64,000 bases of DNA, taken from assembly GCA_003254905.1 (NCBI GenBank), contig QANU01067139.1, positions 688,315-752,314 on the forward strand. Reading direction: 5' to 3'. Below are positions 45,108 through 56,689 of the stretch, in pieces (positions within the stretch are counted from its first letter, which is position 1; each line of letters opens with the position of its first letter). A program made the translations under genes and the position numbers. Source of the stretch: Nissolia schottii (taxonomy: Eukaryota; Streptophyta; Magnoliopsida; Fabales; Fabaceae). The notes below the pieces were generated by a model. The model saw nothing but the letters and a program-made list of their open reading frames with translations. It had not been told where the DNA came from and made no database searches.

Positions 45108-47953
45108 CTATCTTATAAAGTCGAGGTTGAAAATCAATTAAATAAGAAAATCAAGAGAGTTAGATCTTATAAAGGAGGAGAGTACATTATGTTCAATAAT
45201 TTCTGCGAAAAAGAATGCATAATTCATGAAGTAACCCCTCCTTATTCCCCTGAATCAAATGGAGTAGCAGAAAGGAAAAATAGAACCTTGAAAAATATGA
45301 TGAACTCTATGTTAGTAAGTGCTTCTGCACTTGATAATTTGTGGGGTGAGGTAACTACATGCTTACTTCAAAATAGGATTCCCCATAAGAAAACAGGAAA
45401 GTCACCTTATGAGCTTTGGAAAGGATATAAACCCAATCTGAAATATTTAAAAGTGTGGGGGTGTCTAGCTAAAGTAATGTTTCCGGACCCTAAGAAAAGG
45501 AAAATAGGATTGAAAACTTTTGACTGTATGTTTATTGGTTATGCTGAACATAGTGCTGCATATAGGTTTCTTGTTTTGAAAAGTGATGTGCATGATCGGA
45601 ATGCTATAGTTGAGACTAAGAATGCTGAATTTTTAGAGCATGTATTTCCTTTAAGAGCAGAACATGATTCTCATTCAGAACTAGTTAAGTTTAACGATTC
45701 TAGTCATATATCCCTTGATGATATTGATGTTGGTCATGTTAATACTGATATGGATTGTAAAGAAGACAACACTGAAGATCTTAGGAGAAGTAAGAGACAA
45801 AGAAAACCAACTCTTTTTGGAAATGACTTTTATGCTTATTTAACTAACAATGACCCTTTAACCTTCTCGGAAGCCATTTCATCTTATGACTCAAAATTTT
45901 GGAAAGAAGCTATTAAAATCGAAATTGATTCTATTAGGAAAAATAACACATGGACTTTGGTTGATTTACCTCTGGGAGCCAAACCAATTGGATGCAAATG
46001 GATTTTCAAAACAAAATATCATCCTGATGGATCTATAGATAAATATGAAGTTAGATTGGTTGCGAAAGGTTTTATACAAAAAGAAAATATTGATTATTTT
46101 GACACCTTTGCTCCTATTGCTAGAATATCCTCTATTCGTGTCTTAATTGCATTAGCTTCTATTTATAAATTAGTAATTCATCAAATGGATGTTAAAATTG
46201 CGTTTCTAAATGGAGACTTAGAGGAAGAAATATACATGACTCAACCCGATGGTTGTGTAGTTGAGGGTCAAGAAAATAAAGTATGCAAACTCCTCAAATC
46301 TCTATATGGTTTAAAACAGGCACCCAAACAATGGCATGAGAAATATGGTCAGGTTTAATCAGTGATGGCTTTTATCCCTTTGATGTTGATAAATGCGTAT
46401 ATGTAAAATCCTTAGATGAAGAATGTGTTATTATTTCTTTATATGTAGATGACATGCTTATTTTTGGAACTTGCACTAGGATAGTGATTGAAACTAAAAA
46501 TTTTCTGTCATCTAAATTTGATATGAAAGATCTGGGTGAAGCAAGTGTAATATTGGGAGTTAAAATCATAAGGAAAGGTGATAGCATTATACTATCACAA
46601 GAACACTATGTTGAGAAACTTCTTAGGAAGTTTGGTTACTTCGACGTTAAACCGTTGAGTACCCCTTATGACTCTAACTCTCAATTAAAGAAAATAAGGG
46701 AGATCTTGTTTCTCAATCTGAATATGCTCAAATAATTGGGAGCTTGCTACATTTGATGAATTTTTCTCGACCAAATATAGCTTATGCTGTTGGCAGATTG
46801 AGCAGGTATACTCATAGCCCCAGGTATGATCACTGGGAAGCACTTCCAAGACTGATGAAATATTTAAGAGGTATTATGAATTATGGGATCAAATATAGTG
46901 GATTTCCCTCTGTACTTGAAGGATACAGTGATGCTAATTGGATCTCAACTCAGATGAGATGAAATCCACTAGTGGTTATATATTCACTCTTGGTGGGGGT
47001 GTTGTAGCCTGGAACTACCAAGGAATCTATTATTGCTAGATCAACTATGGAGTCAGAGTTTGTGGCTTTGGAGTTGGCTGGAAGTGAAGCTGATTGGTTG
47101 AGAAACTTCTTAGCGAATATTCCTTTAAGAATGAAACCCACTCCTTCAGTGTCCGTACATTGTGATAATCAATCCATAATAGCTATTGCAAAGAACAAAG
47201 CTTATAATGGAAAGAGTCGACATGTTCGACTAAGACACAATGTGGTAAAGCAGCTGCTAAAAGATGGAATTATCTCCATTGACTATGTGAAGTCTGAGGT
47301 AAATTTGGCCAATCCTCTGACTAAACCCTTGGGTAGAAAATTGATCAATGATACATCAAGGGGAATGCGACTTGAGCCAATTTGTAATCAGTGAATAATG
47401 GTAATCCAACCTTTATGATTGGAAATCCCATGAAGAAGGTTCATATGGGTAAAAACAAGTTATTCATACTGACCTGCCAGCACTAATTAATTTATCTTGT
47501 AGACCATTCCTGGGATATAAGTGTTGTGCTGCATTTTGGGAGGATGAGTATAAAAACTCTTAATGATCTCCATAGCCCTTATCAGTAGTACATGAAGTGC
47601 AGCATGTACTTGATGCGATCACCTATATGAGTGTCAAGTGGGGCCGCTTGTATGAGATTTGGCTAATCTCTAGAGCACTCATGAACACTAGGCACGCGCA
47701 TGGCCGAAAAGCGCACAACCGAGTTAACAACGAGAATAGTGGGGGGTGAAATGATTGTTGAGGCTTTTGGCATACTCTAAAGTGTTTTAGTTCATAGAGC
47801 TTGCTCTACTAATTCACTTGTATGTCAAGTCTCAATAGTCTAGGTCTAGTTCATAGCTCAAAAGGCACTAGATTTGAAATATTTCACTCCTCTGTATTTG
47901 CCAAGGAAAATCTTAAAATTCTTTTTCATGAACTTTTGAAATATGCGGGGGAT

Positions 47954-48612
47954 TGTTAGAAAATGTTAAGTATTTCAAAAGTTCTAGTGCCACATTGGTT
48001 AGCACCCAATCTTTCCAAGTGTTTATATACCTTAGTTGTTGTTATAATGGTAAAAGGCTTGAGAAGGGAGTTGGGCTCGCGCGCATGAGCCCAAGTCATT
48101 TGGGCTCATCAAAGTACAAATCAATGGATTTGCCCCCCAGTGCGCATGATAAAGAGCGTCTTGACCTTTTTGCAAAATTATTTTTTGGACTATTGCAGCT
48201 TACCTAAGAAATCATAAATTTTCACGTGCACCGACCAAAGTCCACCACCGTCCAAGTTTGACTGGTCACCTTCTAAATAATAAAAGCTTGCCGTCCACTG
48301 TCCAATCTTGATTGTCGTCCAACAATTAATTTCTACTAACCTTGGAATACTTCAGATTTTTCCCTATAAATACTAACCATGTTTTCGCATTAGATACACC
48401 TCTGACATTCTCTCCTCTTCCTTTCTCTGGGCAAAGTATTTCTCTCGTCAGTTCCGTAACTCAGATATTGATCTAAAAGGTGTTGTTTTATCTTGAGAGA
48501 GTGTTCGGCTTAACGCCCGAATAATAGTCTCAAGGACAATGAATTTGTTTTCGTGACTCAGCAAGTCCTCCTCCTCATCCTCCTATTGCTGTTATCCTCT
48601 CCATTTCCAACA
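47954..48612 (+). repeat. 3' LTR of the copia element
   Basis: 659 bp, starting TGTTAGAAAATGTTAAG and ending CCATTTCCAACA, clearly homologous along its length to the 5' LTR. Confidence 0.92.
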
Positions 48613-48619
48613 AGAATGA

Positions 48620-49345
48620 GAGAGAATGATTGCTTCAGTTAAAGATTATGTTACTTATAGACATGTAATTTTCCCACTAACCTAAGCCACCTGATTTTAA
48701 ACCTACCCAGTAAGTAATGCATTTGTTAAAGCATAAGGTAGTTAGAGCATGTTTGGGAACTAACTCCAATAGCTGTTTTTTTATACAAAAACTGTTTTTG
48801 TTGAAATGACGGATGGTTAGGAAAATAAAATAAAAAATTAAACGCCAGCTTTTGAAATAATAAATAAAAGTTATTTCAGTTGAAAAAAATCTACATCAAA
48901 CCTTTGAGCATTTTTTTACGATTTTTGTTATTAAAATATTGTTATTCCTTTTTTATCCAAATTTATTGACTCTCGTAAATACAGTTTACTTTCTTTCATT
49001 AACTTTCATACAATTTTTTAATAATTTATCATATAAAAGTTATTATTTTTAAATAATCTAAACAAAATAGATGATCTTCAAATCACTTCTTAATTAAAGT
49101 ATCTAAATATAAATTATATAATAAAAAATATTATTAAAATAATTTTAATTTTTAAGTTTTTTCAAGCACATACTTAATAATTCAATTCTCATTGGATAAA
49201 TAATAGAATATATAGATATACAGATGACTCGAAAAAAAAAATTGAATTTATTAGTATAAACTTCAAATAACAACAAATTTTCCCGCGAAAGTGAAAATCA
49301 ACAACAAATTCTGAGTGTCGCTTCGGTATTAGGCATTGTCCCATT
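48620..49345. other. Intergenic, upstream of the first PPR gene
   Basis: AT-rich spacer with no ORF of note; presumably contains the PPR promoter. Confidence 0.45.
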
Positions 49346-49349
49346 TTAT

Positions 49350-51440
49350 ATGGGTGTCAGCTCTGATTCTATATTCTACAACCTCCTCCACGCCGGTAAG
49401 CTCCACCCCAAAACACGCGCCGCCACGCCCTCCATCAAGGCGGCCATCTCAACCATCCTCGCCCACATCAAGGCCGGCCACATCCGACGGGCTGCGTCCG
49501 TCCTCTTCGCGTTCCCTAAGCCCTTCCCATACTCCCTCTACTCCCACCTCTTCCAGCTATGTTCCTTCCCACGCGCCGTCGTGGCTCTCCGGAAGGTGGA
49601 GTCCCACCTCCTCGCCTTCCCCCCCAAGCCCCCCACCTTCCTCCTCAACCGCGCCATCGAGGCCTACGGGAGATGCGACTCCCTCCGCGACGCCCGAGAA
49701 CTATTCGACGAAATGCCGCACAGAGATGGAGGCTCTTGGAACGCCCTCATCAACGCATATTCCCAAAGGGGTTTCCCGAAAGAGGTTTTTGATCTGTTTC
49801 TGCGCATGAATAGGTGTGGTGTTTGTGCCAATGAAGTCACCTTTGCTGGCGTGCTTGGGTCTTGTGCCGCGGCTTCTGAGATTGTTTTGGCCAAGCAGGT
49901 TCATGGACTTGTTTTGAAGTATGGGTTTTATGGGAATGTGGTTCTTGGGAGTTCCCTTGTTGATGTTTATGCTAGGTGTGGGGTTATGGTCGATGCCCGC
50001 AGGATGTTCTGTGAGATTCCAAGACCCAATGCTGTCACTTGGAATGTGATTGTGAGAAGGTATCTTGATGCCGGTGATGCTTGGGAGGCGGTTGTTTTGT
50101 TTTCGCGGATGCTCTCGGCTGCAGTTAGGCCGCTGAATTACACGTTTTCGAGTGCTCTTGTTGCTTGTTCAAGTATGTTTGGGCTTGAGGAGGGGATGCA
50201 GATACATGGGGTTGTTCTGAAGTTGGGCCTCCAGGAGGATAATTTTGTTTCGAGCTCGCTTATTAACATGTATGTGAAGTGTGGTAAACTGGAGGATGGC
50301 TCTGAGGTTTTTGATCAGATTGGTTCCAAAGATTTGGTGTCTTGGACTTCGATTGTGTGGGGATGTGCGATGAATGGGAAAATTTCGGAGGCAAGAAAGC
50401 TCTTTGATGAGATGCCAGAACGTAGTGTGATCTCATGGAATGCAATGTTGGCTGGATATACTCGGTTCTCTGAATGGTATGAGGCATTAGACTTTTTATA
50501 TCTGATGCTTGATACAATTAAAGATGTGGATCATGTAACTCTTAGTCTAATCTTAAATGTCTCTACGGGTCTTTCAGATCATGAAATGGGGAAACAGGTA
50601 CATGGCTATATCTATCGATATGGTTTTCACTTGAATGTAATGGTCAGCAATGCCCTTCTTGACATGTATGGTAAATGTGGGAACTTAAACAGTGCTAGAG
50701 CTTGGTTTAACCAGATGAGTAGTCGGCGTGACTGGGTTTCTTGGAATGCTTTGTTGGCTAGTTACGGTCATCATCAGTTAAGTGAACAAGCCCTGACAAC
50801 ATTTTCAGAGATGCAGTGGGAGACAAAACCAACAAAGTATACCTTTGGAACCCTCTTGGCAGCATGTGCAAATACCTTTGCTCTTTGCCTTGGCAAACAA
50901 ATTCATGGATTCATCATTAGACATGGATTTCAAATAGATATTATAATCAGAACTGCTTTGGTTTACATGTACTCTAAATGCCGTTGTCTTGAGTACGCTA
51001 TTGAGGTCCTGAAGGGAGCAGTTTCCAGAGATGTGGTCATTTGGAATACCATAATTTTGGGATGTTGTCACAATCATAGGGGTAAAGAGGCGCTTGAACT
51101 TTTTCGAACAATGGAAGCAGAAGGCATCAAGCCAGACCATGTGACTTTTCAGGGCATTTTGCTTGCTTGTGTTAAAGAAGGCTTTGTTGATTTTGGTGCC
51201 GATTGCTTTAAGTCAATGAGCAATGAATACTGTGTCCTGCCTCGGCTGGAGCATTATGACTGCATGATAGAACTCTACAGTCGGCATGGATGCATGGATG
51301 AACTTGAGAATTTTATCAAGACAATGCCAATTGAGCCCACTATTCCAATGCTGACAAGAGCCCTTGATGCATGTCAGAAACATGAGTGCCCAAAATTGGG
51401 AGAATGGATTGCAGATAAAATTAATGAATTTAAACATTAA
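49350..51440 (+). CDS. Pentatricopeptide repeat protein, PLS class, At3g26540-like
   Basis: This is an intronless 696-aa protein. PLS-class PPR proteins bind organelle transcripts base by base and act in RNA editing, splicing or stability in mitochondria or plastids. From about residue 95 the sequence is a run of P, L and S repeats. Examples are AYGRCDSLRDARELFDEMP, SWNALINAYSQRGFPKEVFD, LVDVYARCGVMVDARRMF, LINMYVKCGKLEDGSEVFD, LLDMYGKCGNLNSARAWF and YMYSKCRCLEYAIEVL. The end (about 640-696, TIPMLTRALDACQKHECPKL) resembles a short E motif; there is no DYW deaminase domain. The N-terminal 90 residues are rich in Ala, Ser, Arg and Pro, as in an organelle presequence. The first 430 bp use mostly C/G-ending codons, the rest T-ending. 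It is intact; the named Arabidopsis relative is from memory. Confidence 0.93.
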   Translation: MGVSSDSIFYNLLHAGKLHPKTRAATPSIKAAISTILAHIKAGHIRRAASVLFAFPKPFPYSLYSHLFQLCSFPRAVVALRKVESHLLAFPPKPPTFLLNRAIEAYGRCDSLRDARELFDEMPHRDGGSWNALINAYSQRGFPKEVFDLFLRMNRCGVCANEVTFAGVLGSCAAASEIVLAKQVHGLVLKYGFYGNVVLGSSLVDVYARCGVMVDARRMFCEIPRPNAVTWNVIVRRYLDAGDAWEAVVLFSRMLSAAVRPLNYTFSSALVACSSMFGLEEGMQIHGVVLKLGLQEDNFVSSSLINMYVKCGKLEDGSEVFDQIGSKDLVSWTSIVWGCAMNGKISEARKLFDEMPERSVISWNAMLAGYTRFSEWYEALDFLYLMLDTIKDVDHVTLSLILNVSTGLSDHEMGKQVHGYIYRYGFHLNVMVSNALLDMYGKCGNLNSARAWFNQMSSRRDWVSWNALLASYGHHQLSEQALTTFSEMQWETKPTKYTFGTLLAACANTFALCLGKQIHGFIIRHGFQIDIIIRTALVYMYSKCRCLEYAIEVLKGAVSRDVVIWNTIILGCCHNHRGKEALELFRTMEAEGIKPDHVTFQGILLACVKEGFVDFGADCFKSMSNEYCVLPRLEHYDCMIELYSRHGCMDELENFIKTMPIEPTIPMLTRALDACQKHECPKLGEWIADKINEFKH

Positions 51441-51444
51441 TTTA

Positions 51445-52690
51445 AACTTGCAGCTTGTACGCTTTATAGCAGGGAGCTAATCTTTGTTTGAGCATAAGAG
51501 TCATAAGTCAAATAGCTACTATATGCAATGGAATATAACTATGATCAAGCTCAATGAGATTAGTACCTTGATGTGCTACTGTGGGATGATTGATTAATAC
51601 ATGCAACTGCAGTGAGCAGGAGATTCTCTGGATTTGCTGAATGAAAATTATCATGCCTTTGCGCAACTGAAACCAGAAAGAAAGATCCTATCCATGTACA
51701 AGATTAGAAGTAGCAGGTTTTAAGGTGCACAAGGAAAAACATATTTTTCACATTACAAGCGCATGCAAAGGGAACGGGCAAGCTACATTGTCATTTGATA
51801 ATGCCTTTAACTTTAAGGGACAGTTAGCATGTTTGGAATCTAAGATTAAGTTAGAAATCAGATGATAGGAAAGCATTTGGAGTAGGTATCATATATAGAA
51901 ACAACCTGATTCTTGTTTGGAGAATAAAATTGCAGAAGAAAGTTGTTTCAGCATTTTGAGACTTGAGTTCTGAATCTTCTGATGAAGGTAGAGATGGTTT
52001 GGAACTGCAACTATATACCAACAACAACAACAAAGTCTTCTTCCATTAGATGGGTAAGCTTCAACTGCAAGTCCAGACCATGATGGAATAATTTCCTGGA
52101 AAAGGGAGGCCGTTGTTTCCCCAGGTTTTTTGTGTGAAGATGAAGGTTTGGTTAAACTAATCAGGAGGCAGAGAAATCTCTGTTGTGTACATTCGAATTC
52201 TGACTATGTCAAATGGCAAGATACTTTCTTAATCTTTTTGTTTTCTTCATTTACTTGTAATTCATATGCCTTTTCTTGTGATCAATTCAAGTCATGTGAA
52301 CGTGATACTCCCATAAAATATTTAACGATCTGATAACCAGAAGTTCAGGTTTCATATGCACCTTTACAGAGTTTATTCTGTACATGAATCAACGTTAAAA
52401 GATGCAACATTTAATTTAAAAGTAAAATGCTGCCATTTATATTTATATTCTATCCATTTGTATTTAATCAAGGATAATATGTAATAAGTATAATTTTTTT
52501 TTTTGGTCGAGACCACATGTATTCTATCCTCTCATCAGAGATAATCTTATCATATCTATGTATCTAGGAATTTTTCTAAATTTGAGACATCCGCCTAAAA
52601 GCTAATGATATTTAAAGTTAATTTATAATATTAATTAATAAAATAGGCAATTGTGAATAACTAATTTTTTTTTTATTGCCAAAAATGAAA
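51445..52690. other. Intergenic between PPR genes 1 and 2
   Basis: Probable 3' UTR and spacer. Two weak frames (51851-52033 minus, 52130-52333 plus) lack support. Confidence 0.45.
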
Positions 52691-52767
52691 ACCTAACTGT
52701 TGATACTTGGAGATCATCATGGTCTTCATCGTCCTGTGAACTTGGGAGGGTCAGAGTATCAATCACT

Positions 52768-54816
52768 ATGGGTATGGATTTACATGCCCTGGCTCGCACG
52801 CTTCACTCCAGCAACACCCACATCAATATCCATCAAGGCAGACAACTCCACCTCGTATTCCTCAAAGCCGGCATCCTCAGCTCCTCCCTCTCCGTCGCAA
52901 ACCGCCTCCTCCAACTCTACTGCAGGTGCGGCCACCTCGACGACGCACGCCGCCTGTTCGACGAAATGCCCCAAACAAATGCCTTCTCGTGGAACACTCT
53001 CATGCAAGCCCACATCAACTCAGGCCAAAGGGACACGTCCCTCCAACTCTTCCACTGCATGCCCCACACCAAGAACCACTACTCCTGGAACATGCTAGTT
53101 TCATCCTTCGCCAAGGCCGGTGACCTCGAGGTGGCTCGCTCATTGTTCGCTGCCATGCCCGAAAGGAACAAGCTCGTGTGGAATTCCATGATTCACGGTT
53201 ATTCCCGCAATGGGTATCCGGAAAAAGCGTTGTTGCTGTTTAAGGGCATGAATTTGGATCCTTTGGAGGTAATGCACAGGGATGCTTTTGTGCTGGCAAC
53301 TGTTCTTGGCGCGTGTGCTGACTTGCTGGCCTTGAATTGTGGGAAGCAGGCGCACGCGCGCGTTTGTGTTGATAGTGTCGAGCTTGACAAGGTGATGTGC
53401 AGCTCCCTGGTTAATTTTTATGGGAAGTGTGGGGATTTGGATAGTGCTGCTCGGGTTGTGGGTTTGATGAAGGATGTGGATGAGTTCTCTGTGTCTGCTT
53501 TGGTTTATGGTTATGCAAATGCTGGCAGAATGAGAGAGGCAAGGAGGGTTTTTGATGGGGTGGTTTGTCCGTGCGTTGTGCTGTGGAATTCGATTATTTC
53601 TGGTTATGTATCCAATGGTGAGGAACTGGAAGCACTGGCTCTCTTCAACAGAATGCGTAGGGACAGTGTCCTGGTTGACGTTCCTGCAGTCACAAACATT
53701 TTGAGTGCCGCCAGTAGCTTGCTCGCGTTTGAATTTGTTGAGCAAATGCATGCTCATGCTTGTAAAGTTGGGGTGATTGATGACATTGTTGTTGCTAGTG
53801 CTTTGCTTGATGCATATTCTAAGTGTCAAAGCCCTTATGATGCTTGCAAGCTGTTCGGTGAGCTCAAAGCTTATGATTCTATTTTGCTCAATACTATGAT
53901 CACTGTGTATTCCAATTGTGGAAGAATCCAAGATGCAAAAGGGATTTTTAACACTATGCATAGTAAAACCTTGATTTCATGGAATTCAATCTTAGTTGGA
54001 CTCACTCAGAATGCATTCCCAGGCGAAGCATTGGATATTTTCTGTCAGATGAATAAGCTGGACTTGAAAATGGACACGTTTAGCTTTGCCAGTGTTATCA
54101 GTGCTTGTGCTAGTAAATCATCCCTTGAACTTGGGGAGCAGTTATTTGGTAAAGCTATCACCCTTGGGCTTGAATCCAACCAGATCATTTCTACCTCTCT
54201 TGTTGATTTTTATTGTAAATGTGGATTTGTTGAGGTAGGGCGTAAAGTTTTTGATGGCATGATCAAAACTGATGTAGTTTCATGGAATACAATGTTGATA
54301 GGATATGCCACAAATGGATATGGAATTGAGGCACTGACCCTCTTTAGTGAAATGAGGTATACTGGTGTGAGGGCTTCCGCTGTTACTTTTACTGGGGTTC
54401 TTTCAGCCTGTGATCATAGTGGTCTGGTTGAAGAAGGAAGAAATTTGTTCCATACTATGAAACATGACTATAATATAAATCCTGGGATCGAACATTACTC
54501 CTGCATGGTTGACCTTTTTGCCCGTGCCGGTTGCTTTGGGGAAGCAGTGGATTTTATTGAGGAGATGCCTTTCCAGGCTGATGCAAACATGTGGTTGTCA
54601 GTATTGAGAGGCTGCATAGCCCATGGAAATAAGACTCTTGGCAAGATGGCCGCGGAGCAAATTATTCAGCTTGATCCTGAAAACACAAGTGCTTACATAC
54701 AATTATCTAACATACTTGCAACTTCCGAGGACTGGGAAGGATCAGCACAAGTAAGAGAGTTGATGAGAGATAAGCATTTTCACAAGATTCCTGGTTTCAG
54801 TTGGGCTGATTGTTGA
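52768..54816 (+). CDS. Pentatricopeptide repeat protein, E/E+ class, At1g77010-like
   Basis: This intronless 682-aa protein begins MGMDLHALARTLHSSNTHIN. A Met two codons later (MDLH) is an alternative start. The N-terminal sequence is close to the repeat region, so the targeting peptide is short. Repeats run from about residue 40: LQLYCRCGHLDDARRLFDEMP, NAFSWNTLMQAHINSGQ, SWNMLVSSFAKAGDLEVARS, VNFYGKCGDLDSAARV, ISWNSILVGLTQNAFPGEAL and VDFYCKCGFVEVGRKVFDGM. After EHYSCMVDLFARAGCFGEA comes an E domain (WLSVLRGCIAHGNKTLGKMA), and the protein ends KIPGFSWADC, an E+ terminus with no DYW. Such proteins often specify editing sites and recruit a separate deaminase. The open frame is intact and GC-rich in its first 400 bp. 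The likely compartment is mitochondria; the orthologue assignment is from memory. Confidence 0.93.
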   Translation: MGMDLHALARTLHSSNTHINIHQGRQLHLVFLKAGILSSSLSVANRLLQLYCRCGHLDDARRLFDEMPQTNAFSWNTLMQAHINSGQRDTSLQLFHCMPHTKNHYSWNMLVSSFAKAGDLEVARSLFAAMPERNKLVWNSMIHGYSRNGYPEKALLLFKGMNLDPLEVMHRDAFVLATVLGACADLLALNCGKQAHARVCVDSVELDKVMCSSLVNFYGKCGDLDSAARVVGLMKDVDEFSVSALVYGYANAGRMREARRVFDGVVCPCVVLWNSIISGYVSNGEELEALALFNRMRRDSVLVDVPAVTNILSAASSLLAFEFVEQMHAHACKVGVIDDIVVASALLDAYSKCQSPYDACKLFGELKAYDSILLNTMITVYSNCGRIQDAKGIFNTMHSKTLISWNSILVGLTQNAFPGEALDIFCQMNKLDLKMDTFSFASVISACASKSSLELGEQLFGKAITLGLESNQIISTSLVDFYCKCGFVEVGRKVFDGMIKTDVVSWNTMLIGYATNGYGIEALTLFSEMRYTGVRASAVTFTGVLSACDHSGLVEEGRNLFHTMKHDYNINPGIEHYSCMVDLFARAGCFGEAVDFIEEMPFQADANMWLSVLRGCIAHGNKTLGKMAAEQIIQLDPENTSAYIQLSNILATSEDWEGSAQVRELMRDKHFHKIPGFSWADC

Positions 54817-54819
54817 ATC

Positions 54820-56385
54820 AGAAACTCCCTTGGGATCCTTAGTTTCCAGTTGACGATGAGTATAAATCATCAATCTGAGGAAGACAACTCCCTGACAGGA
54901 ATAAGCTTGGAACCACCATTAGCCTCCGTGTTCTTTGGGCTTTTATTAGCGTTGACAAATCGATTTGAAGACAATTAATAGCTTAAAAGTATTTGGCTGA
55001 GTTAAGTTTGTTTCTTGCAAACAGTGTTGTGAATGCCATACTAGAAGGACACTACTTTACTCAAAACAGATGCAATATCTTTAGTGCAGGAACTGGGCAG
55101 CGAAAATTGTAAAAGAAGTTGGCACTGACTTATCATATTCATTCCTGTAGGCTATAAAAGCGTGATATTTAGTGAATGTCAGTTGGAGAGATTGCTGCAA
55201 AACATGGCAGTAGGGGGCCTTGGGGTTCAGAAAACTTACTAGACATATTTGTAAGTGTGAGCAAATGCTGGATCCTTACAGGTTTCATGGGGTCAGTGCT
55301 GCTGCTTTTCTAATTGTACGCCAAACGGTATGGGGCATTAACCTTCCCTAGGATTGCATAGGGAGTTGGAAGAAAATACTGAAGTTTTGAGGAACAAGGG
55401 TAAAGACTAAAGATTACTTGTCTTAAATTGCAATGATTGCTTTGGTTTCAATCAAACCAGCGGCTATCTATTGGAAGGCTTGTAGGTTAGATATGGCACT
55501 AGGATGATAAATGAGGCTAAGGGCCATCCTATTGCAAAATTTAGCTTATCTCTTGTACTCTCTGGATGGAATTGGCTTCAAGCTTGAGCAGAGAGTACCT
55601 CAAATATTTCTTCTCTCGGTGACACAATAAAATCTTATACAGTTCTCTGGACTATGGAGTGTTAGGACTCGTGGTAAATTTGATTATTCTCGTACTTGCA
55701 ATGCTGTAAAACAATCTTGTTGGTGGCAAGTGGCTTGAAGAAAATGCTTGGAGTTGGTGGCTTTGTTGTGCCGACGTGAATGCTTTCTGCCAAAGGGTTA
55801 TTAAGGGAAAATTTAACAGTACTTCAATTCCTTGTTTCACTGGAAGATTTGTATACAGCATCTATGTAATGTACTTGTCAAAATATACTTGGCTTGGCTT
55901 CAATGAGGAAGTTGCTGTCTTGAGAGTGGTTTATTTTATTCAAAGTAGTGCTATATGGCTCGAACACACGTGTGTATGAAATTTTAGACGAATAGAAGTG
56001 GGAAATGATTCTCATGTCCATGTCCAACAATAAAAAGACTATCATGTATAAATCTATCTATTTATAATATATAATTTTTGGTACAAATCATCTATCATAT
56101 GCCGCGGCAATTTTTTGTGAGAGTTGTCATTCTTTTTACCATTCTGTTCACTTTGACACTTTTACCCTATAAAATCTAATGTAATCCTCTTTCTAGTAAT
56201 AACACTTTTAATTCCATTTAAGCAATTTTAATTTTTGTAACAACAATACCATCATACCATTTCTCTATCTGCTCTTGTTTCATGTCCCTCACCCCCTTTG
56301 CTAATTCTCTAATCTCTTTTTGATATGACACCAACCTCACGCATCTCAAACATCACCACATTTCACTCATTGTTTTGTCACAGTC
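54820..56385. other. Intergenic, no gene seen
   Basis: Downstream of PPR gene 2. Only short frames without family motifs are present; part may be 3' UTR. Confidence 0.45.
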
Positions 56386-56389
56386 TTAG

Positions 56390-56680
56390 TGTGTGAATAA
56401 AGTATTCTTATCCTGCCGTGACACCAGTTGCCTCCCCTTCATTGTCCAAAACCTCAAACTTGAGTGCAACGAGAAGGTCTTCCCCTCCATCGGCAATGAG
56501 GTTCTCGCGGAGCGTCCACACTTTTCTGCAGGGCCAATGACTTCAATATCGTCATCGACGATATCTCTATCACCCACGTAGAGTAGAAGAAGCACAACAA
56601 GAGGTTGATAGGTCCAAGGTCATGACGGCCAAGTAAGAGTGATAGATCGCTCTTATCACATTGATAGTTGTCACAACTCG
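56390..56680 (+). pseudogene. Prohibitin pseudogene fragment (PHB3/4 type)
   Basis: The plus strand reads LPFIVQNLKLECNEKVFPSI then GNEVL, then directly AERPHFSAG. This matches the plant PHB3 segment LP(Y/F)IxQxLGLEYDEKVLPS, GNEVL and LLTERPHVSA with the intervening part absent. In another frame ANDFNIVIDDISITHVE follows, the conserved DFNIVLDDVAITHL block, then a stop and weak QQEVDRSK homology. Prohibitins form ring complexes in the mitochondrial inner membrane. Here the N-terminal half and C-terminus are missing, at least one internal deletion and one frame change are present, and no introns are visible. It is probably a decayed retrocopy. Confidence 0.75.
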
Positions 56681-56689
56681 GGAATCTCA

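Larger units (their letters stand above)
42282..48612 (+). mobile_element. Old, broken Ty1/copia retrotransposon, 6.3 kb
   Basis: Two LTRs (42282-42946 and 47954-48612) and a 5-bp target duplication, AGAAT, at 42277-42281 and 48613-48617 define the element. A purine tract GCGGGGGAT precedes the second LTR. Parts in copia order: gag (about 43330-43760), a CCHC zinc knuckle (near 43810), protease (about 43960-44340), GAG-pre-integrase (near 44350-44430), integrase (about 44430-45600), reverse transcriptase (about 45880-46650, with the YVDDMLIF active-site block near 46440) and RNase H (to about 47390). Integrase before RT is diagnostic of copia. It is interrupted by a foreign solo LTR and is broken in several places. 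By eye the LTRs differ at about 8-10% of positions, implying an insertion several million years old. The lineage within copia was not assigned. Confidence 0.93.

Noticed and set aside
49336-49809. 157-aa Ser/Pro-rich frame at the start of PPR gene 1
   Set aside because: It is another frame of the GC-rich 5' end of the PPR gene; the PPR frame is longer and has family motifs.
53140-53961. 273-aa open frame on the minus strand
   Set aside because: It is fully antisense to PPR gene 2, has no family motifs and an amino-acid make-up expected from reversed PPR codons.
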